Assembly (NCBI RefSeq): GCF_023715605.1
Contig: NZ_JAMBOL010000017.1
Location: 1 to 63,365 of the forward strand
DNA: 63,365 nucleotides
From: Halalkalibacter oceani
Lineage (GTDB): Bacteria; Bacillota; Bacilli; Bacillales; Bacillaceae_D
Direction of reading: 5' to 3'
Shown: positions 51,925 through 61,668 of the stretch, piece by piece
Numbering within the stretch: the stretch's first letter is position 1
Layout of the letters: the number at the start of each line of letters is the position of its first letter
Notes under the pieces: model-generated
Database searches by the model: none
What the model was told of the DNA's origin: nothing
What the model saw: the letters and a program-made list of their open reading frames with translations, nothing else
Made by a program: the position numbers and the translations under genes

Positions 51925-53436
51925 TTACAACAATGGTGACAACAAGCGCGATGTTGATTCGATCAAGCGATAAAAAATAGAACGATTGCGGAAAAGTTCA
52001 AAGCTGAGCTGGTTTGAGTGCTCAAGGTCATAGACAAAATCACTAACGAGCTTTGTGACGCTTTTCGTCCGGTAAAGATACGCGTTCACTTCAAAATTCA
52101 AATGAAAGCTGCGCATATCCATATTGGATGTGCCGATCGATGCCAGCTCATGGTCAACGATGATCAGCTTGCTATGCATAAAGCCGCGGTTATACTCATA
52201 AATTTTCACTCCTGCTTCCAGCAGCTCAGGGAAATAAGAGCGTGAAGCGTGAAAGACAATCCGTTTATCCGGCCGGTTGGGGACAAGGATACGGACATCT
52301 ATTCCGGAAAGGGCGGCAATTTTTAACGCGCTCAATATGTCATCATCGGGAATAAAGTACGGGCTGGCGATCCAGACGTTTTTCTTAGCCGATGTAATCA
52401 TCGAAAAGAAAAGCTTCTTATTGACTTCCCATCTCGTATCAGGCCCGCTGGCGATCATCTGCACGCCTCCATCGGCTTTCATCGACGTTAAAATAGGTGA
52501 CAAATACGTCGGGTTGAGAATTTTTTTACCAGTTTGATAATACCAATCCTGCAAAAAAATCAACTGCAACGTTCGCACTGCTTCTCCCCTGACATAGAGA
52601 TGCGTGTCACGCCAATAACCGAAGTATTTGTGCTTCCCTAAATATTCATCGCCGATATTAAGGCCGCCGACAAATCCGACAATGCCGTCAATCACAATGA
52701 TTTTACGATGATTGCGGTAGTTCAATTTATGATTTAAAAACGGCAGCCTCACTTTCGCAAAAGCGGCTACCTCGACACCGGCAGCCTTCAGCTCCTCTAT
52801 ATAGGCTTTCGACAATCGCCAGCTCCCGACAGCATCATATAAAAAGCGGACTTCAATGCCGGCTTTCGCTTTCTCAATTAGCACCTGCTTTATTTCCTGG
52901 CCGATGCCATCATCCCGGACAATATAATATTCCAGGTGAATATGATGGTCAGCCATTCTCAGCGCCTGTAAAATATTGGCGAACGTTTCTTTCCCGTCAG
53001 TCAGCACCTTCGTTTCACTCGCAAACGAAATCGGATTGTGCCCAAGGCGATGGGCGAGCCGGAACAGCAGCTGCTGATGGTCTCCCATTTTCCGCAGCTG
53101 GTCTTCATTTAACTGCTTCGTTCCTTCAATTTGGCGAAACGCTTCTTCATCCTCAATCGCCTTCATCGAAAAGGAGCGCTGTTTCCGGTGATTCTGCCCA
53201 AACAGCAAATAAAAAAAGAACCCGAATAACGGGAACGCTGCCAACACGACGAGCCACGTTACTGTTTTCGTCGGATGTCTGTTTTCAAAGAAAATCACGA
53301 CCGCGATAAACGCGACCGAAAGCGTAAAAGCAATACTAATCGTCCCGACAATCCATCCCTGTAAGAAAAAACGCGACATATACAAGAAAGCCAGAACAAG
53401 CGCTAAAAAAGCCAAAATATTGAATCGATTCTTCAT
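51925..53436 (-). CDS. cls: Cardiolipin synthase
   Basis: A 503-residue bacterial-type cardiolipin synthase. Two N-terminal membrane helices (about 8-50) are followed by a cytoplasmic region and two phospholipase D HKD motifs, NHRKIIVIDGIVGFVGG near 240 and MHSKLIIVDHELASIGT near 420. Two phosphatidylglycerol molecules are condensed to cardiolipin and glycerol. The ATG follows AGGAGAC. It is monocistronic with terminators on both sides and is downstream of mecA on the same strand. Confidence 0.94.
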   Translation of the reverse strand: MKNRFNILAFLALVLAFLYMSRFFLQGWIVGTISIAFTLSVAFIAVVIFFENRHPTKTVTWLVVLAAFPLFGFFFYLLFGQNHRKQRSFSMKAIEDEEAFRQIEGTKQLNEDQLRKMGDHQQLLFRLAHRLGHNPISFASETKVLTDGKETFANILQALRMADHHIHLEYYIVRDDGIGQEIKQVLIEKAKAGIEVRFLYDAVGSWRLSKAYIEELKAAGVEVAAFAKVRLPFLNHKLNYRNHRKIIVIDGIVGFVGGLNIGDEYLGKHKYFGYWRDTHLYVRGEAVRTLQLIFLQDWYYQTGKKILNPTYLSPILTSMKADGGVQMIASGPDTRWEVNKKLFFSMITSAKKNVWIASPYFIPDDDILSALKIAALSGIDVRILVPNRPDKRIVFHASRSYFPELLEAGVKIYEYNRGFMHSKLIIVDHELASIGTSNMDMRSFHLNFEVNAYLYRTKSVTKLVSDFVYDLEHSNQLSFELFRNRSIFYRLIESTSRLLSPLL

Positions 53437-53538
53437 ATAAAGTCTCCTGGCTGAATACTTGGCTTATTCATCCGGAAAAAGCGGACAAAGGCTTTTCCCC
53501 CGAATCAACCTGCAACATTTTATCCAATCTGTAAAAAA

Positions 53539-53570
53539 AGCGAGCTGATTGCCTAAGTAATCAACTCGCT
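53539..53570 (-). terminator. Rho-independent terminator of mecA
   Basis: AGCGAGCTGATT pairs with AATCAACTCGCT (one mismatch), followed on minus by TTTTTTT. It begins 10 bp after the mecA stop. Confidence 0.85.
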
Positions 53571-53579
53571 CTACCTGAA

Positions 53580-54227
53580 TTACTGAGAAAAAGAAGTTCG
53601 AATCACCGGAAGTGCATTGGCCTTCACAATCTCTTTACCGTATTCCATTATTCTGTAAATCGAAATGTCTGATTCGAAACCATATTCCAGTATTTGACTA
53701 AGCATGTCATCCTGCTGATCTTCGTTATATGTTTCATCGTCGAAAATAACGTGAAGATAATAAGTACCTTCAAAATGATAAAGCTCGTTGTGCAAGTCGT
53801 TTATATGGAAATTATGACTTAAGGAAATCACATCTTCAAAATCGTTAAAGCCGATGACGATTTCTAGTGGTTCGCCAGTCTTGTCTACCTTGCCTTCAGC
53901 ATTGCCAGACATCAGGTCAACCAGATCCTGTTCATCATGATCCTTATCATGCGTCACCGGAATTTCCAGCTTGACATTTCCGCCGGAAACTTGACCTCTC
54001 GTCACGACAATTTCAAGCCCTTTATCTAAGGCGTGAACTTGAATCCACAACGGACCGTCCAATTCAAATTCATCATTATCGCTGGCCTCGTTCATCATTT
54101 CGAAGAAGAGCTCTTCTCCACGCTCACGATTGTACCAGATTTCATCTCTGTCAAATCCTCTGTCTTCAATATCTTTATACGTGATAAAAAATTTAATGGT
54201 CGTATCATTGACGCGTTCAATATCCAT
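53580..54227 (-). CDS. mecA: MecA, adaptor protein for ClpC
   Basis: A 215-residue adaptor. The N-terminal domain MDIERVNDTTIKFFITYKD recognises substrates such as ComK, a linker rich in Asp/Glu follows, and the C-terminal domain (IVIGFNDFEDVISLSHNF...YYLHVIFDDETYN) binds ClpC. Without ComS, ComK is sent for degradation, repressing competence. The ATG at 54227 follows GGAGGGAG; the frame upstream is not used. It is divergent from terC. Confidence 0.95.
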   Translation of the reverse strand: MDIERVNDTTIKFFITYKDIEDRGFDRDEIWYNRERGEELFFEMMNEASDNDEFELDGPLWIQVHALDKGLEIVVTRGQVSGGNVKLEIPVTHDKDHDEQDLVDLMSGNAEGKVDKTGEPLEIVIGFNDFEDVISLSHNFHINDLHNELYHFEGTYYLHVIFDDETYNEDQQDDMLSQILEYGFESDISIYRIMEYGKEIVKANALPVIRTSFSQ

Positions 54228-54622
54228 GTTCGCTCTCCCTCCTACTCGAGTCATTGGTTAATGGATTCATCCAGCAAACACCTTTCTTACGTTATACCCG
54301 TAAACCTTTCGATCAATCAACCTTGAATGAGCAGAGAACGTATGGGCTGGCTGGTCAGCAAATGGATGATCTGCTTTCTTCTATTTTATGATAAATCCTT
54401 TGAAAATGGAAATCTAAAAGCTGCATTTTTCTCCGATTTTTCAGAAAAAAATACCCTTCAAGTCTGCAAAACCCCGCCATGACAGGATTTCCTCCATTCC
54501 ATTTTCATTAAAAAACTTCTCCTTTTCTCATCATAAAATCACTGCCTTAACCATATGGTGATTCTATAGACGAATAAGACAAGCCTTTCTTAATTTTTTA
54601 TTGTCACTGATACATATATGAA

Positions 54623-54652
54623 TTGTCAATGATTTTTATGAAAAAATAAAAT
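54623..54652 (+). promoter_or_regulatory. Candidate SigA promoter of terC
   Basis: TTGTCA (54623-54628), 18-nt spacer, TAAAAT (54647-54652), 28 bp before the GTG. The 54228-54622 stretch is AT-rich intergenic DNA with no gene that I can support; mecA's promoter should lie at its left end. Confidence 0.55.
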
Positions 54653-54680
54653 GTTTTTACTAAAGGATGGATGATCGAAC

Positions 54681-55343
54681 GTGGATACGGACTTTCTTAT
54701 TTCACTCTTTACCATCATTGGGGTCGATATCATTCTCGGGGGAGACAACGCAATCGTCGTTGCGCTTGCCTGCAGGAATTTACCGGCCTCAATACGTCAT
54801 AAAGCCATTTTACTCGGCCTCGGTTTAGCTCTTATCATTCGCATGGGACTGACGATCATCGCCGTACACTTACTGGAAATCCCCTTTTTACTCGCAACCG
54901 GCGGCGCCTTGTTAATTTACATTGCTTACAGTCTGTTGACCGAAACAGAAAACGGGCGCGATATAAACGGCGGTACTAGCTTATGGAGTGCGATCAAGGC
55001 CATCATCATTGCCGATTTTGTCATGGGCTTTGACAATGTGATCGCCGTCGCCGGAGCCGCTCATGGAAATCCGTTGCTCGTCATGATCGGTCTGCTTTTC
55101 TCGGTCCCTGTCATCATTTGGGGCAGCAAGTTAATCCTGAATCTCTTTGATCGCTTTCCGATCATTATATATCTCGGAGCCGGAATCCTTGCCTATACGG
55201 CTTCAAGAATGATCACGCACGAGGAAATGCTTGCCCCTCTCTTTCAGCAATTCGACTTTTTTGCCCTTGGTCTGCAAATCATAATGATCGCCGGGGTGAT
55301 TTTGCTCGGTGCTTATAAAAAAGCACTGTCTCAGAAGAACTAA
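54681..55343 (+). CDS. TerC-family integral membrane protein (YjbE-like)
   Basis: A 220-residue protein with about seven transmembrane helices. IGVDIILGGDNAIVVALA and ADFVMGFDNVIAVAGAA carry the two acidic membrane motifs (GGDN, GFDN) of the TerC/Alx family, proposed to export manganese and to metallate exported enzymes. A GTG start at 54681 follows AAAGGATGGA. A strong terminator follows. Its place between mecA and spx matches B. subtilis yjbE. Confidence 0.9.
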   Translation: MDTDFLISLFTIIGVDIILGGDNAIVVALACRNLPASIRHKAILLGLGLALIIRMGLTIIAVHLLEIPFLLATGGALLIYIAYSLLTETENGRDINGGTSLWSAIKAIIIADFVMGFDNVIAVAGAAHGNPLLVMIGLLFSVPVIIWGSKLILNLFDRFPIIIYLGAGILAYTASRMITHEEMLAPLFQQFDFFALGLQIIMIAGVILLGAYKKALSQKN

Positions 55344-55396
55344 TTTTGAGAATACGAAGTCATTTGTCTAAAGCTGGCAGCGGCTTCGTTCAGCAC

Positions 55397-55435
55397 AAAG
55401 CGAGCAGGAAAGAAATCCACTTTCCTGCTCGCTTT
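55397..55435 (+). terminator. Rho-independent terminator of terC
   Basis: A perfect 16-bp stem AAAGCGAGCAGGAAAG / CTTTCCTGCTCGCTTT with a 7-nt loop, followed by AAAAT. T residues at the stem end suit either strand. Confidence 0.75.
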
Positions 55436-55474
55436 AAAATCATTGTGCAGACTCCACTCGCTGCTTCTGTGAGC

Positions 55475-55524
55475 TTGAGACAAAACTAGCTTTGGACCTA
55501 CTGGCAATGGCTTCACACGCCACA
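55475..55524 (+). repeat. 50-bp dispersed repeat, copy B
   Basis: Identical over 50 bp to 16444-16493. It lies between the terC terminator and the spx stop, ten bases before the latter. The upstream bases GAGC extend the match to the inverted copy at 2128-2155. Confidence 0.9.
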
Positions 55525-55533
55525 GCCTCTGTT

Positions 55534-55950
<417 letters not shown>

Positions 55951-56000
55951 TTATGAGATCTATGTCGAGCTTGAATGCCATTTTACATGTCGATACTCTA

Positions 56001-56029
56001 ATTATACAACTCTGTCTAACTTTTGTATA
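56001..56029 (-). promoter_or_regulatory. Candidate SigA promoter of spx
   Basis: Minus strand: TATACA (56029-56024), 17-nt spacer, TATAAT (56006-56001), 71 bp upstream of the ATG at 55929. A perfect -10 but a weak -35 suggests regulation. Confidence 0.55.
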
Positions 56030-56171
56030 GAAGAAGTTAAACTTTTCTTCTAAATAGAGATAATGAAAAATACCCTTGCAATGTTCTTCCTAAACCTATT
56101 ATACAAAAAAACTTTCTAAACATATATGTTTATTTAGTTAAAAAACAATTTTTTTCTCGATCAGCTCATAG

Positions 56172-56199
56172 TTGTCACATGATTGTCACACTTTATAAC
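56172..56199 (+). promoter_or_regulatory. Candidate promoter and direct repeats upstream of the RND operon
   Basis: TTGTCA (56172-56177), 16-nt spacer, TATAAC (56194-56199). TTGTCACA occurs twice, at 56172-56179 and 56183-56190, 11 bp apart, about one helical turn, as expected for a dimeric activator site. The regulator is unknown. Confidence 0.45.
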
Positions 56200-56280
56200 G
56201 AAAGATTCCTTATCGTTTCTTTAAAATATAGTACGTTTTGATAAGCTAAGATTTATACATTATTTACGGGGGTGAAGCGC

Positions 56281-57501
56281 ATGAAAAAATGGGTAGCATC
56301 CTTATCCATTCTTCTGCTCCTGGCAGGTTGTGCGACGGAGGATATTACAAATGAGCAGACAGAGCGGCAGCAGCTTCTCGTTGAACTTGCCCCTGTTCAA
56401 ATCAGCTCTATTGGGGAAACACTTGAATTATCAGGACAGCTCCTTCCTACTAAACAGGTCCCATTAGTGACGGCAATGCCGCTAAAAGTAACGGACGTAC
56501 ATACACAAATTGGACAAGCCGTAGAAGCGGGAGACCTGCTTATTTCCTTGGATGACGGGGAAGCGCGGCGCCAGGTTAACCAGGCCAATCAAGTACTTGA
56601 TGAGCTGAAGCAGGCGTTGCATCAGGCTGAGCAGATCAATCAGTCTGTTGAACAAAACATCTCGGCGGCGGCTGATCTCGAAACTGAATTGCTCGCCTCA
56701 ATTGAACGAGCTCAAGAGCTTCTACAAGCTTTGGACGAAGCGGAAGGTGCCGCTGATCAGCAGGCGCTGACCGATCTGCTTCAAGCAAGTCTCGATGTCT
56801 CCCTAAAGCAGGCGGCACTGACTCAGGCAGCTGGTGCCGGAAGTCTTTCTGCTCCGCTGAACACGGCAGAGCTGTCGATGCAAATCAATCAGGCAGAGGA
56901 AGCCGTTCGTCAGGCGGAAAGCGCTCTGGCTGAGACTCGCATTACAGCTCCGATTGCCGGTACGATCGCTCAGCTTGATGTTACGGCGGGGCAAACGGCT
57001 ATTCCGAATCAGCCGCTGGCCATTGTCAGCGACTTGAGTAAAATGGATGCCGCTTTTGCCGTGAACAGCTTTCAAGTTGCCAGACTCGCTGCGGGGATGC
57101 CGCTCTCGCTCAGCATTGCCGGCTGGAACGAAACGATCGAGACAGAGCTGACTGCTGTGTCGCCGGTCATTGATCCGCAGACAAACGCCTTTATGGCCCA
57201 TGCGACAGTTCCAAATGAATCTCAGCAGCTAAAAGGCGGCATGAGAGTGACGGCGACGGTTGAGCTCGGCACCGTGCAGGAGGCGGTCGTTATTCCTGCT
57301 GACGCCGTTCTTTATCAGGATGGAGAGCCATATACGTTTGTCGCCGAGGAAAATCGCGTGCGCAGGCAGGAGCTTGAGCTTGGCACGCGAGACGGCGCAA
57401 GCATCCAAGTGATAGACGGAGTGAACGAGGGTGACGAAGTGGTCACAGTCGGGAAAGAGCGGCTTACAGATGGAGCCGCGATTACAGTAAGAAGCGAGTG
57501 A
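56281..57501 (+). CDS. RND efflux periplasmic-adaptor-type lipoprotein (HlyD/MFP family)
   Basis: A 406-residue membrane-fusion protein. The lipoprotein signal ends in the lipobox LLAGC (Cys17). A lipoyl half-domain (VTDVHTQIGQAVEAGDLLISLDD) is followed by a long Gln/Ala-rich coiled-coil hairpin (about 95-215), the second lipoyl half (ITAPIAGTIAQLDVTAGQ) and β-barrel and membrane-proximal domains. GGGGGTG precedes the ATG at 56281; a GTG three codons earlier is less good. It ends 4 bp before the RND pump gene, its partner. Confidence 0.9.
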   Translation: MKKWVASLSILLLLAGCATEDITNEQTERQQLLVELAPVQISSIGETLELSGQLLPTKQVPLVTAMPLKVTDVHTQIGQAVEAGDLLISLDDGEARRQVNQANQVLDELKQALHQAEQINQSVEQNISAAADLETELLASIERAQELLQALDEAEGAADQQALTDLLQASLDVSLKQAALTQAAGAGSLSAPLNTAELSMQINQAEEAVRQAESALAETRITAPIAGTIAQLDVTAGQTAIPNQPLAIVSDLSKMDAAFAVNSFQVARLAAGMPLSLSIAGWNETIETELTAVSPVIDPQTNAFMAHATVPNESQQLKGGMRVTATVELGTVQEAVVIPADAVLYQDGEPYTFVAEENRVRRQELELGTRDGASIQVIDGVNEGDEVVTVGKERLTDGAAITVRSE

Positions 57502-57505
57502 AAAC

Positions 57506-60500
57506 ATGAATCTAGCTAAATTATCAGTATTACGCCCTGTCGCGATGGCGATGTTTATTATTTTTCTGATTATACTCGGAAGTGTATCTCTGCGTCATTT
57601 ACCAGTCGATCTCTTTCCGGAGCTGACATTTCCCGTCGTGGCGGTAACGGCCTCCTACGACGGAGCCGGCCCTGAAGAAGTGGAAGAGCTGATTACGCAG
57701 CCGATCGAAGAGCTGATGGCGAGCATTCCGAATGTCGAGTCGGTTTCCTCGACTTCCCGGACAGGCGGTGCCTTGATCCTCGTCGCCTTTGATTGGGGCA
57801 CGGATATGGATTTCGCCGCTTTGACGATGCGGGAACGAATCGACCAGGTGCGAGAGATGCTGCCAAGCGAAGTAGACGCTCCGCAAGTGATGCGGTTTGA
57901 TCCGAGCATGCTGCCGATCGTCCAGCTCGCTATTACGGAACCAGGCGGAGATACGGCTGAAGCCAGGCAGTTAATTGAAAATGAAATCAAGCCGCGGCTC
58001 GATGCGATTGACGGTGTTGCTTCCATACAGGTTGAAGGTGGAAGTGAGCAGGAAATCCGGATTGACATTCAGCCTGACGTGCTTGCGCAATACGGCATAA
58101 CATTACAAGACCTTCAACAGCTTATTGCCAGTGAAAATATCAATTTTCCGGCAGGTGAAGTGCACGACCAAAATCAATCTTTTCCGATTCGAGTCAGCAG
58201 TGAATTCACCTCGGTCTATGATTTAGAGCAGCTTCCCATACCGACCAATGCCGGGGTTGTACTGCTCGGTGATTTATTCGCCATCAGCGAAGCCACGGCG
58301 CCTCTCTCTCAGGAGAGCTATTTGAACGGCGAGCCGGCGGTCGGTCTTTCTATTTTGAAAGCGTCCGGTACGAATACCGTTCAGATCACGAGAGCGCTCA
58401 ACGATGAACTCGATGACCTGAAGCAGCAGCTGCCCGAAGGAATCGAGATTCAAACAATCTTTGATCAAAGCCGCTTTATCGAGCAATCAATCAATGCTGT
58501 CTTTTGGAATATTCTCCTAGGGGGCGGACTGGCGGCCCTTGTTCTGTACCTTTTTTTACGGAACATCCGCAGCACCTTGATTATTGCCTTATCGATTCCG
58601 ATCTCGATTATGACGACGTTTTTATTTATGTATTTCTCGGGTGAAACATTAAATGTGCTCACCCTTGGCGGACTGGCGCTCGGCGTCGGAATGATGGTTG
58701 ATAACGCAATCGTGATTCTCGAGAATATTTACCGCAAACGCCAGGAAGGAGAAAGCTTGCGCGAGGCGGCGATTCACGGCACGGGGGAAATCGGCGGCGC
58801 GATAGTCGCTTCAACGCTGACGACCGTCGTTGTTTTTCTGCCAATTGTCTTCGTAGACGGACTCGCGGCCCAGCTTTTTAAACCATTGGCGCTCACTGTC
58901 GCCTTTGCCTTACTTGCTTCCTTGATCACCGCGCTGATCATTGTGCCGCTGTTGTCGTCGACGTTTTTAAGAACGACCGACGAGACATCCGTCTTTCAGG
59001 TCGGCTTTGAGAAAACAAAGGCCGTCTACAAAAGGCTGCTGGAATTCAGCCTGCAGCGGCCGAAACGGATTATAGCGGTTACCACCGCACTCCTAGCCGG
59101 CTCACTAAGCTGTATTCCACTGTTAGGTACTGAATTTCTTCCGGCCCAGGATCAGAGCTTTATTAGCATCGACGTCCGCTTACCGCCAGGGAGCGCCCTG
59201 TCTGCGACTTATCAAGTGACGGAAGAAATCAATGAAAAGCTCGCTGCTTTTACAGAAGTTGAACTGGCCTACGTGACCGTCGGCGGAACGGACAATTTTT
59301 CTCTCGGTGCCGGCTCACAGACAAACAGAGCGAGCTACAGTTTACTCTTAAGCGACACCGATAGGCGGACTACATCCGACTTGGAGATTGCCGACTCCAT
59401 TCGCAGTTCCCTCGCCTCTGTCCCAAATGCGGATATTCGCGTCTCGGCGAGTGATAGCGGGTTTACCGATGATCCGATTTCAATCACCGTAAAAGGCCAG
59501 GATCTTCAGACATTGGAACAGCTTTCTGAGGCGATTGTAGCGACTGTTTCAACAATTGAAGGCGTGCGCGAGCCGACGACGAACTATGCAGACGGCAATC
59601 CGGAGGTGACCGTGGCAATCAACCGGCAGGCCGCTTCCTCCTACGGTATCACTAGCGCGCAAATTGCTTCGACGATCAGCGACGCGACGCGCGGATTAGT
59701 GGCGACACGGATTGCGAGACACGGCGAAGAGCTAAATGTCCGACTCCAGGTCGACGATGCTTATACCGCCTCGCTCGAACAGCTTGAACAGCTGTTGCTG
59801 TCAACGCCGGGCGGAGAGCGGATCCCGCTTTCTTCTGTTGCAGCAGTCGAACGTGGCGAAGGACCGAGCACGATTAGGCGATCGGACCGGATGCGTGAAG
59901 TGACGGTCACCGCGTCAATTTTAAATCGCGATCTCGGCAGCGTTATCAATGAGATTGAAGAGGCGCTGATTGAAGAGGTTCGCCCTTTGCTGCCAAACGG
60001 GTACCGGATAAGCTTCGGCGGACAAAATGAACAGATGAACGATGCCTTCACGAAGCTAAGCGGAGCCATCGCGCTCGCCATTGTCCTCGTCTACATGGTC
60101 ATGGCCGGGCGGTTTGAATCCTTCTTCTATCCGTTTATCATTATGTTTTCCGTGCCGGTTACAGCGATCGGCGTCATTTTCGGGCTATTGCTCACCAATC
60201 AGCCGATCGGGGTCGGATCGCTTGTCGGAATCTTGATATTAACCGGGATTGTCGTCAACAATGCGATCGTTCTCGTCGACTATATAAATACATTGAAAAA
60301 GAATGGGTATAGCTCATACGATGCGATTATTCAAGCAGGACCGATTCGCCTGCGCCCGATTTTAATGACGGCGCTGACGACGATTCTCGGGCTTATTCCG
60401 CTTACGTTAGGCTTTGGCGAAGGGACGGAAATCCAGCAGCCAATGGCGATCGTGATCGTCTGCGGACTTGCTGTCTCGACCTTTATCACCCTGCTGTTGA

Positions 60501-60571
60501 TTCCGGTTATTTATTTTCTGACCGATCAGCGCAAGGAAAAGCGACGGCAACACGCGGAGACATTACATTGA
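57506..60571 (+). CDS. RND-family efflux transporter (AcrB/SwrC-like)
   Basis: A 1021-residue pump with 12 expected transmembrane helices and two large extracytoplasmic loops. LGVGMMVDNAIVILENI has the Asp of TM4 needed for proton relay, the second-half equivalent is VGILILTGIVVNNAIVLVDY, and GGLALG and LPVDLFPEL are HAE family marks. Similar to B. subtilis SwrC (YerP), which exports surfactin and confers biocide resistance; the substrate here is unknown. A terminator follows at 60674. Confidence 0.93.
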   Translation: MNLAKLSVLRPVAMAMFIIFLIILGSVSLRHLPVDLFPELTFPVVAVTASYDGAGPEEVEELITQPIEELMASIPNVESVSSTSRTGGALILVAFDWGTDMDFAALTMRERIDQVREMLPSEVDAPQVMRFDPSMLPIVQLAITEPGGDTAEARQLIENEIKPRLDAIDGVASIQVEGGSEQEIRIDIQPDVLAQYGITLQDLQQLIASENINFPAGEVHDQNQSFPIRVSSEFTSVYDLEQLPIPTNAGVVLLGDLFAISEATAPLSQESYLNGEPAVGLSILKASGTNTVQITRALNDELDDLKQQLPEGIEIQTIFDQSRFIEQSINAVFWNILLGGGLAALVLYLFLRNIRSTLIIALSIPISIMTTFLFMYFSGETLNVLTLGGLALGVGMMVDNAIVILENIYRKRQEGESLREAAIHGTGEIGGAIVASTLTTVVVFLPIVFVDGLAAQLFKPLALTVAFALLASLITALIIVPLLSSTFLRTTDETSVFQVGFEKTKAVYKRLLEFSLQRPKRIIAVTTALLAGSLSCIPLLGTEFLPAQDQSFISIDVRLPPGSALSATYQVTEEINEKLAAFTEVELAYVTVGGTDNFSLGAGSQTNRASYSLLLSDTDRRTTSDLEIADSIRSSLASVPNADIRVSASDSGFTDDPISITVKGQDLQTLEQLSEAIVATVSTIEGVREPTTNYADGNPEVTVAINRQAASSYGITSAQIASTISDATRGLVATRIARHGEELNVRLQVDDAYTASLEQLEQLLLSTPGGERIPLSSVAAVERGEGPSTIRRSDRMREVTVTASILNRDLGSVINEIEEALIEEVRPLLPNGYRISFGGQNEQMNDAFTKLSGAIALAIVLVYMVMAGRFESFFYPFIIMFSVPVTAIGVIFGLLLTNQPIGVGSLVGILILTGIVVNNAIVLVDYINTLKKNGYSSYDAIIQAGPIRLRPILMTALTTILGLIPLTLGFGEGTEIQQPMAIVIVCGLAVSTFITLLLIPVIYFLTDQRKEKRRQHAETLH

Positions 60572-60673
60572 GGCTGCCTGCAAATGGGCTTCTTTCAGGC
60601 AGACGTCTAAAGAATGGAGCCGCTACCCTTCCCCGCCTCACGCTTACACATTCTGGATTTCTAACGAAAAAAG

Positions 60674-60709
60674 AACGTCTGAATAGGGACTAAGCCTTGT
60701 TCAGACGTT
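60674..60709 (+). terminator. Rho-independent terminator of the RND operon
   Basis: AACGTCTGAA / TTCAGACGTT with a 16-nt loop, followed by TTTTTT. It lies about 100 bp after the pump stop and overlaps the end region of the small gene on the other strand. Confidence 0.8.
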
Positions 60710-60712
60710 TTT

Positions 60713-60838
60713 TTATGCAGAATAGCGATTCGGTATCGGCTGCTGTTTTGTTTTTTCTTTCCAATTTTTCAGATTCTTTTTCAAAAAATCCTTCACAAGC
60801 TCACGTTTTTTCTTGCGGTTTTTCGTAATTCGTTTCAT
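60713..60838 (-). CDS. 41-residue highly basic peptide
   Basis: MKRITKNRKKKRELVKDFL at the start and QQPIPNRYSA at the end: 41 residues, about 35% Lys/Arg, predicted amphipathic helix. GGTGGGTG precedes the ATG at 60838. It is located just after yjbC on the same strand, 43 bp away, and before the RND terminator, so it could be cotranscribed with yjbC. It vaguely recalls FbpB-type small basic proteins, but similarity is too low to assign. Confidence 0.5.
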   Translation of the reverse strand: MKRITKNRKKKRELVKDFLKKNLKNWKEKTKQQPIPNRYSA

Positions 60839-60880
60839 TCAAATCACCCACCTGTTTTGTTATGGTGAACGATTCAGCGC

Positions 60881-61456
60881 CTACACGGTCGGTTGATCGC
60901 TTGCTTCGGCTGCTTCTGCATTATAAGTGACAACCTGATCAACATCCTCATAGGATTCGCCGTAAAGCTGCTTATCCTTATACGTATGAATCGCCTCATA
61001 CGTATGCTTGACCTTTTCGTAGATGCTTTGCTCAGACTCGTCCTGAGGTGACCAGTACAAAATTTCAAGCTCATTGACCTCATTTGTCGCAAGAGAGCGT
61101 CTACGATAACCAACAGACTGTGCATGCGTGAACCCTTCGCGATTGTAAAAACGTTGACGCTTTTTCGTGTCACTGTCTTCATAATCAACTGGTTCTACTT
61201 CAAGGATAATCGGCTTTTGCTTTTCTTTCAAGCGATTTAACAGCTTCTTTCCCAGCCCTTGGCCTCTTGCCTCCTTTGAGACAAATAAATAATCCACAAA
61301 AATAAAATCATCTGTTTCTACATACATCATAACATGATGTGGTCCTTCATCCTTATGGTAAATATCAGCTTTTTCTTTTAAAAGAAGCTCCATATGTTCT
61401 TTTGATTTCATCTCTTCAATCGGAAAGTACTTGCTTAGCTTTTCGTACCAATTCAT
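60881..61456 (-). CDS. GNAT-family N-acetyltransferase (YjbC-like)
   Basis: A 191-residue protein. The acetyl-CoA site is visible as FVSKEARGQGLGKKLLNRL (about 80-98: the R/QxxGxG/A motif); FIFVDYLFV and RQRFYNREGFTH complete the GNAT core. The C-terminal 50 residues are acidic and non-conserved. Size matches B. subtilis YjbC, cotranscribed with spx there. The ATG at 61456 follows GGGAG; a TTG lies one codon earlier. The acetylation target is unknown. Confidence 0.85.
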   Translation of the reverse strand: MNWYEKLSKYFPIEEMKSKEHMELLLKEKADIYHKDEGPHHVMMYVETDDFIFVDYLFVSKEARGQGLGKKLLNRLKEKQKPIILEVEPVDYEDSDTKKRQRFYNREGFTHAQSVGYRRRSLATNEVNELEILYWSPQDESEQSIYEKVKHTYEAIHTYKDKQLYGESYEDVDQVVTYNAEAAEASDQPTV

Positions 61457-61632
61457 CAACTCAGCTCCCGTTAGTTATCTTCATTAATAGTATATTCCAT
61501 TCTTGCTAATCGTTAAACGCGATCAAATCAGCATTTACTGGAAAAAGCACGGTTCTGCTTTCATAAGGAAAACTAAGGTGGAGCATCCATAGAATAAACC
61601 CCGATTCTTCCGCTTTGCTCCGTTTCAGAAAA

Positions 61633-61666
61633 AGGCCTTGTCCCGAGCTGCATTCGGGACGAGGCC
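61633..61666 (-). terminator. Rho-independent terminator of the DUF4015 gene
   Basis: GGCCTTGTCCCGA / TCGGGACGAGGCC (one mismatch, G-T) with an 8-nt loop, followed on the minus strand by TTTTT. It begins 3 bp after the gene's stop. Confidence 0.85.
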
Positions 61667-61668
61667 AT

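Noticed and set aside
54600-54620. TACATATATGAATTG upstream of terC as a SigK promoter
   Set aside because: terC belongs to a vegetative block and a better SigA-type promoter lies at 54623-54652.
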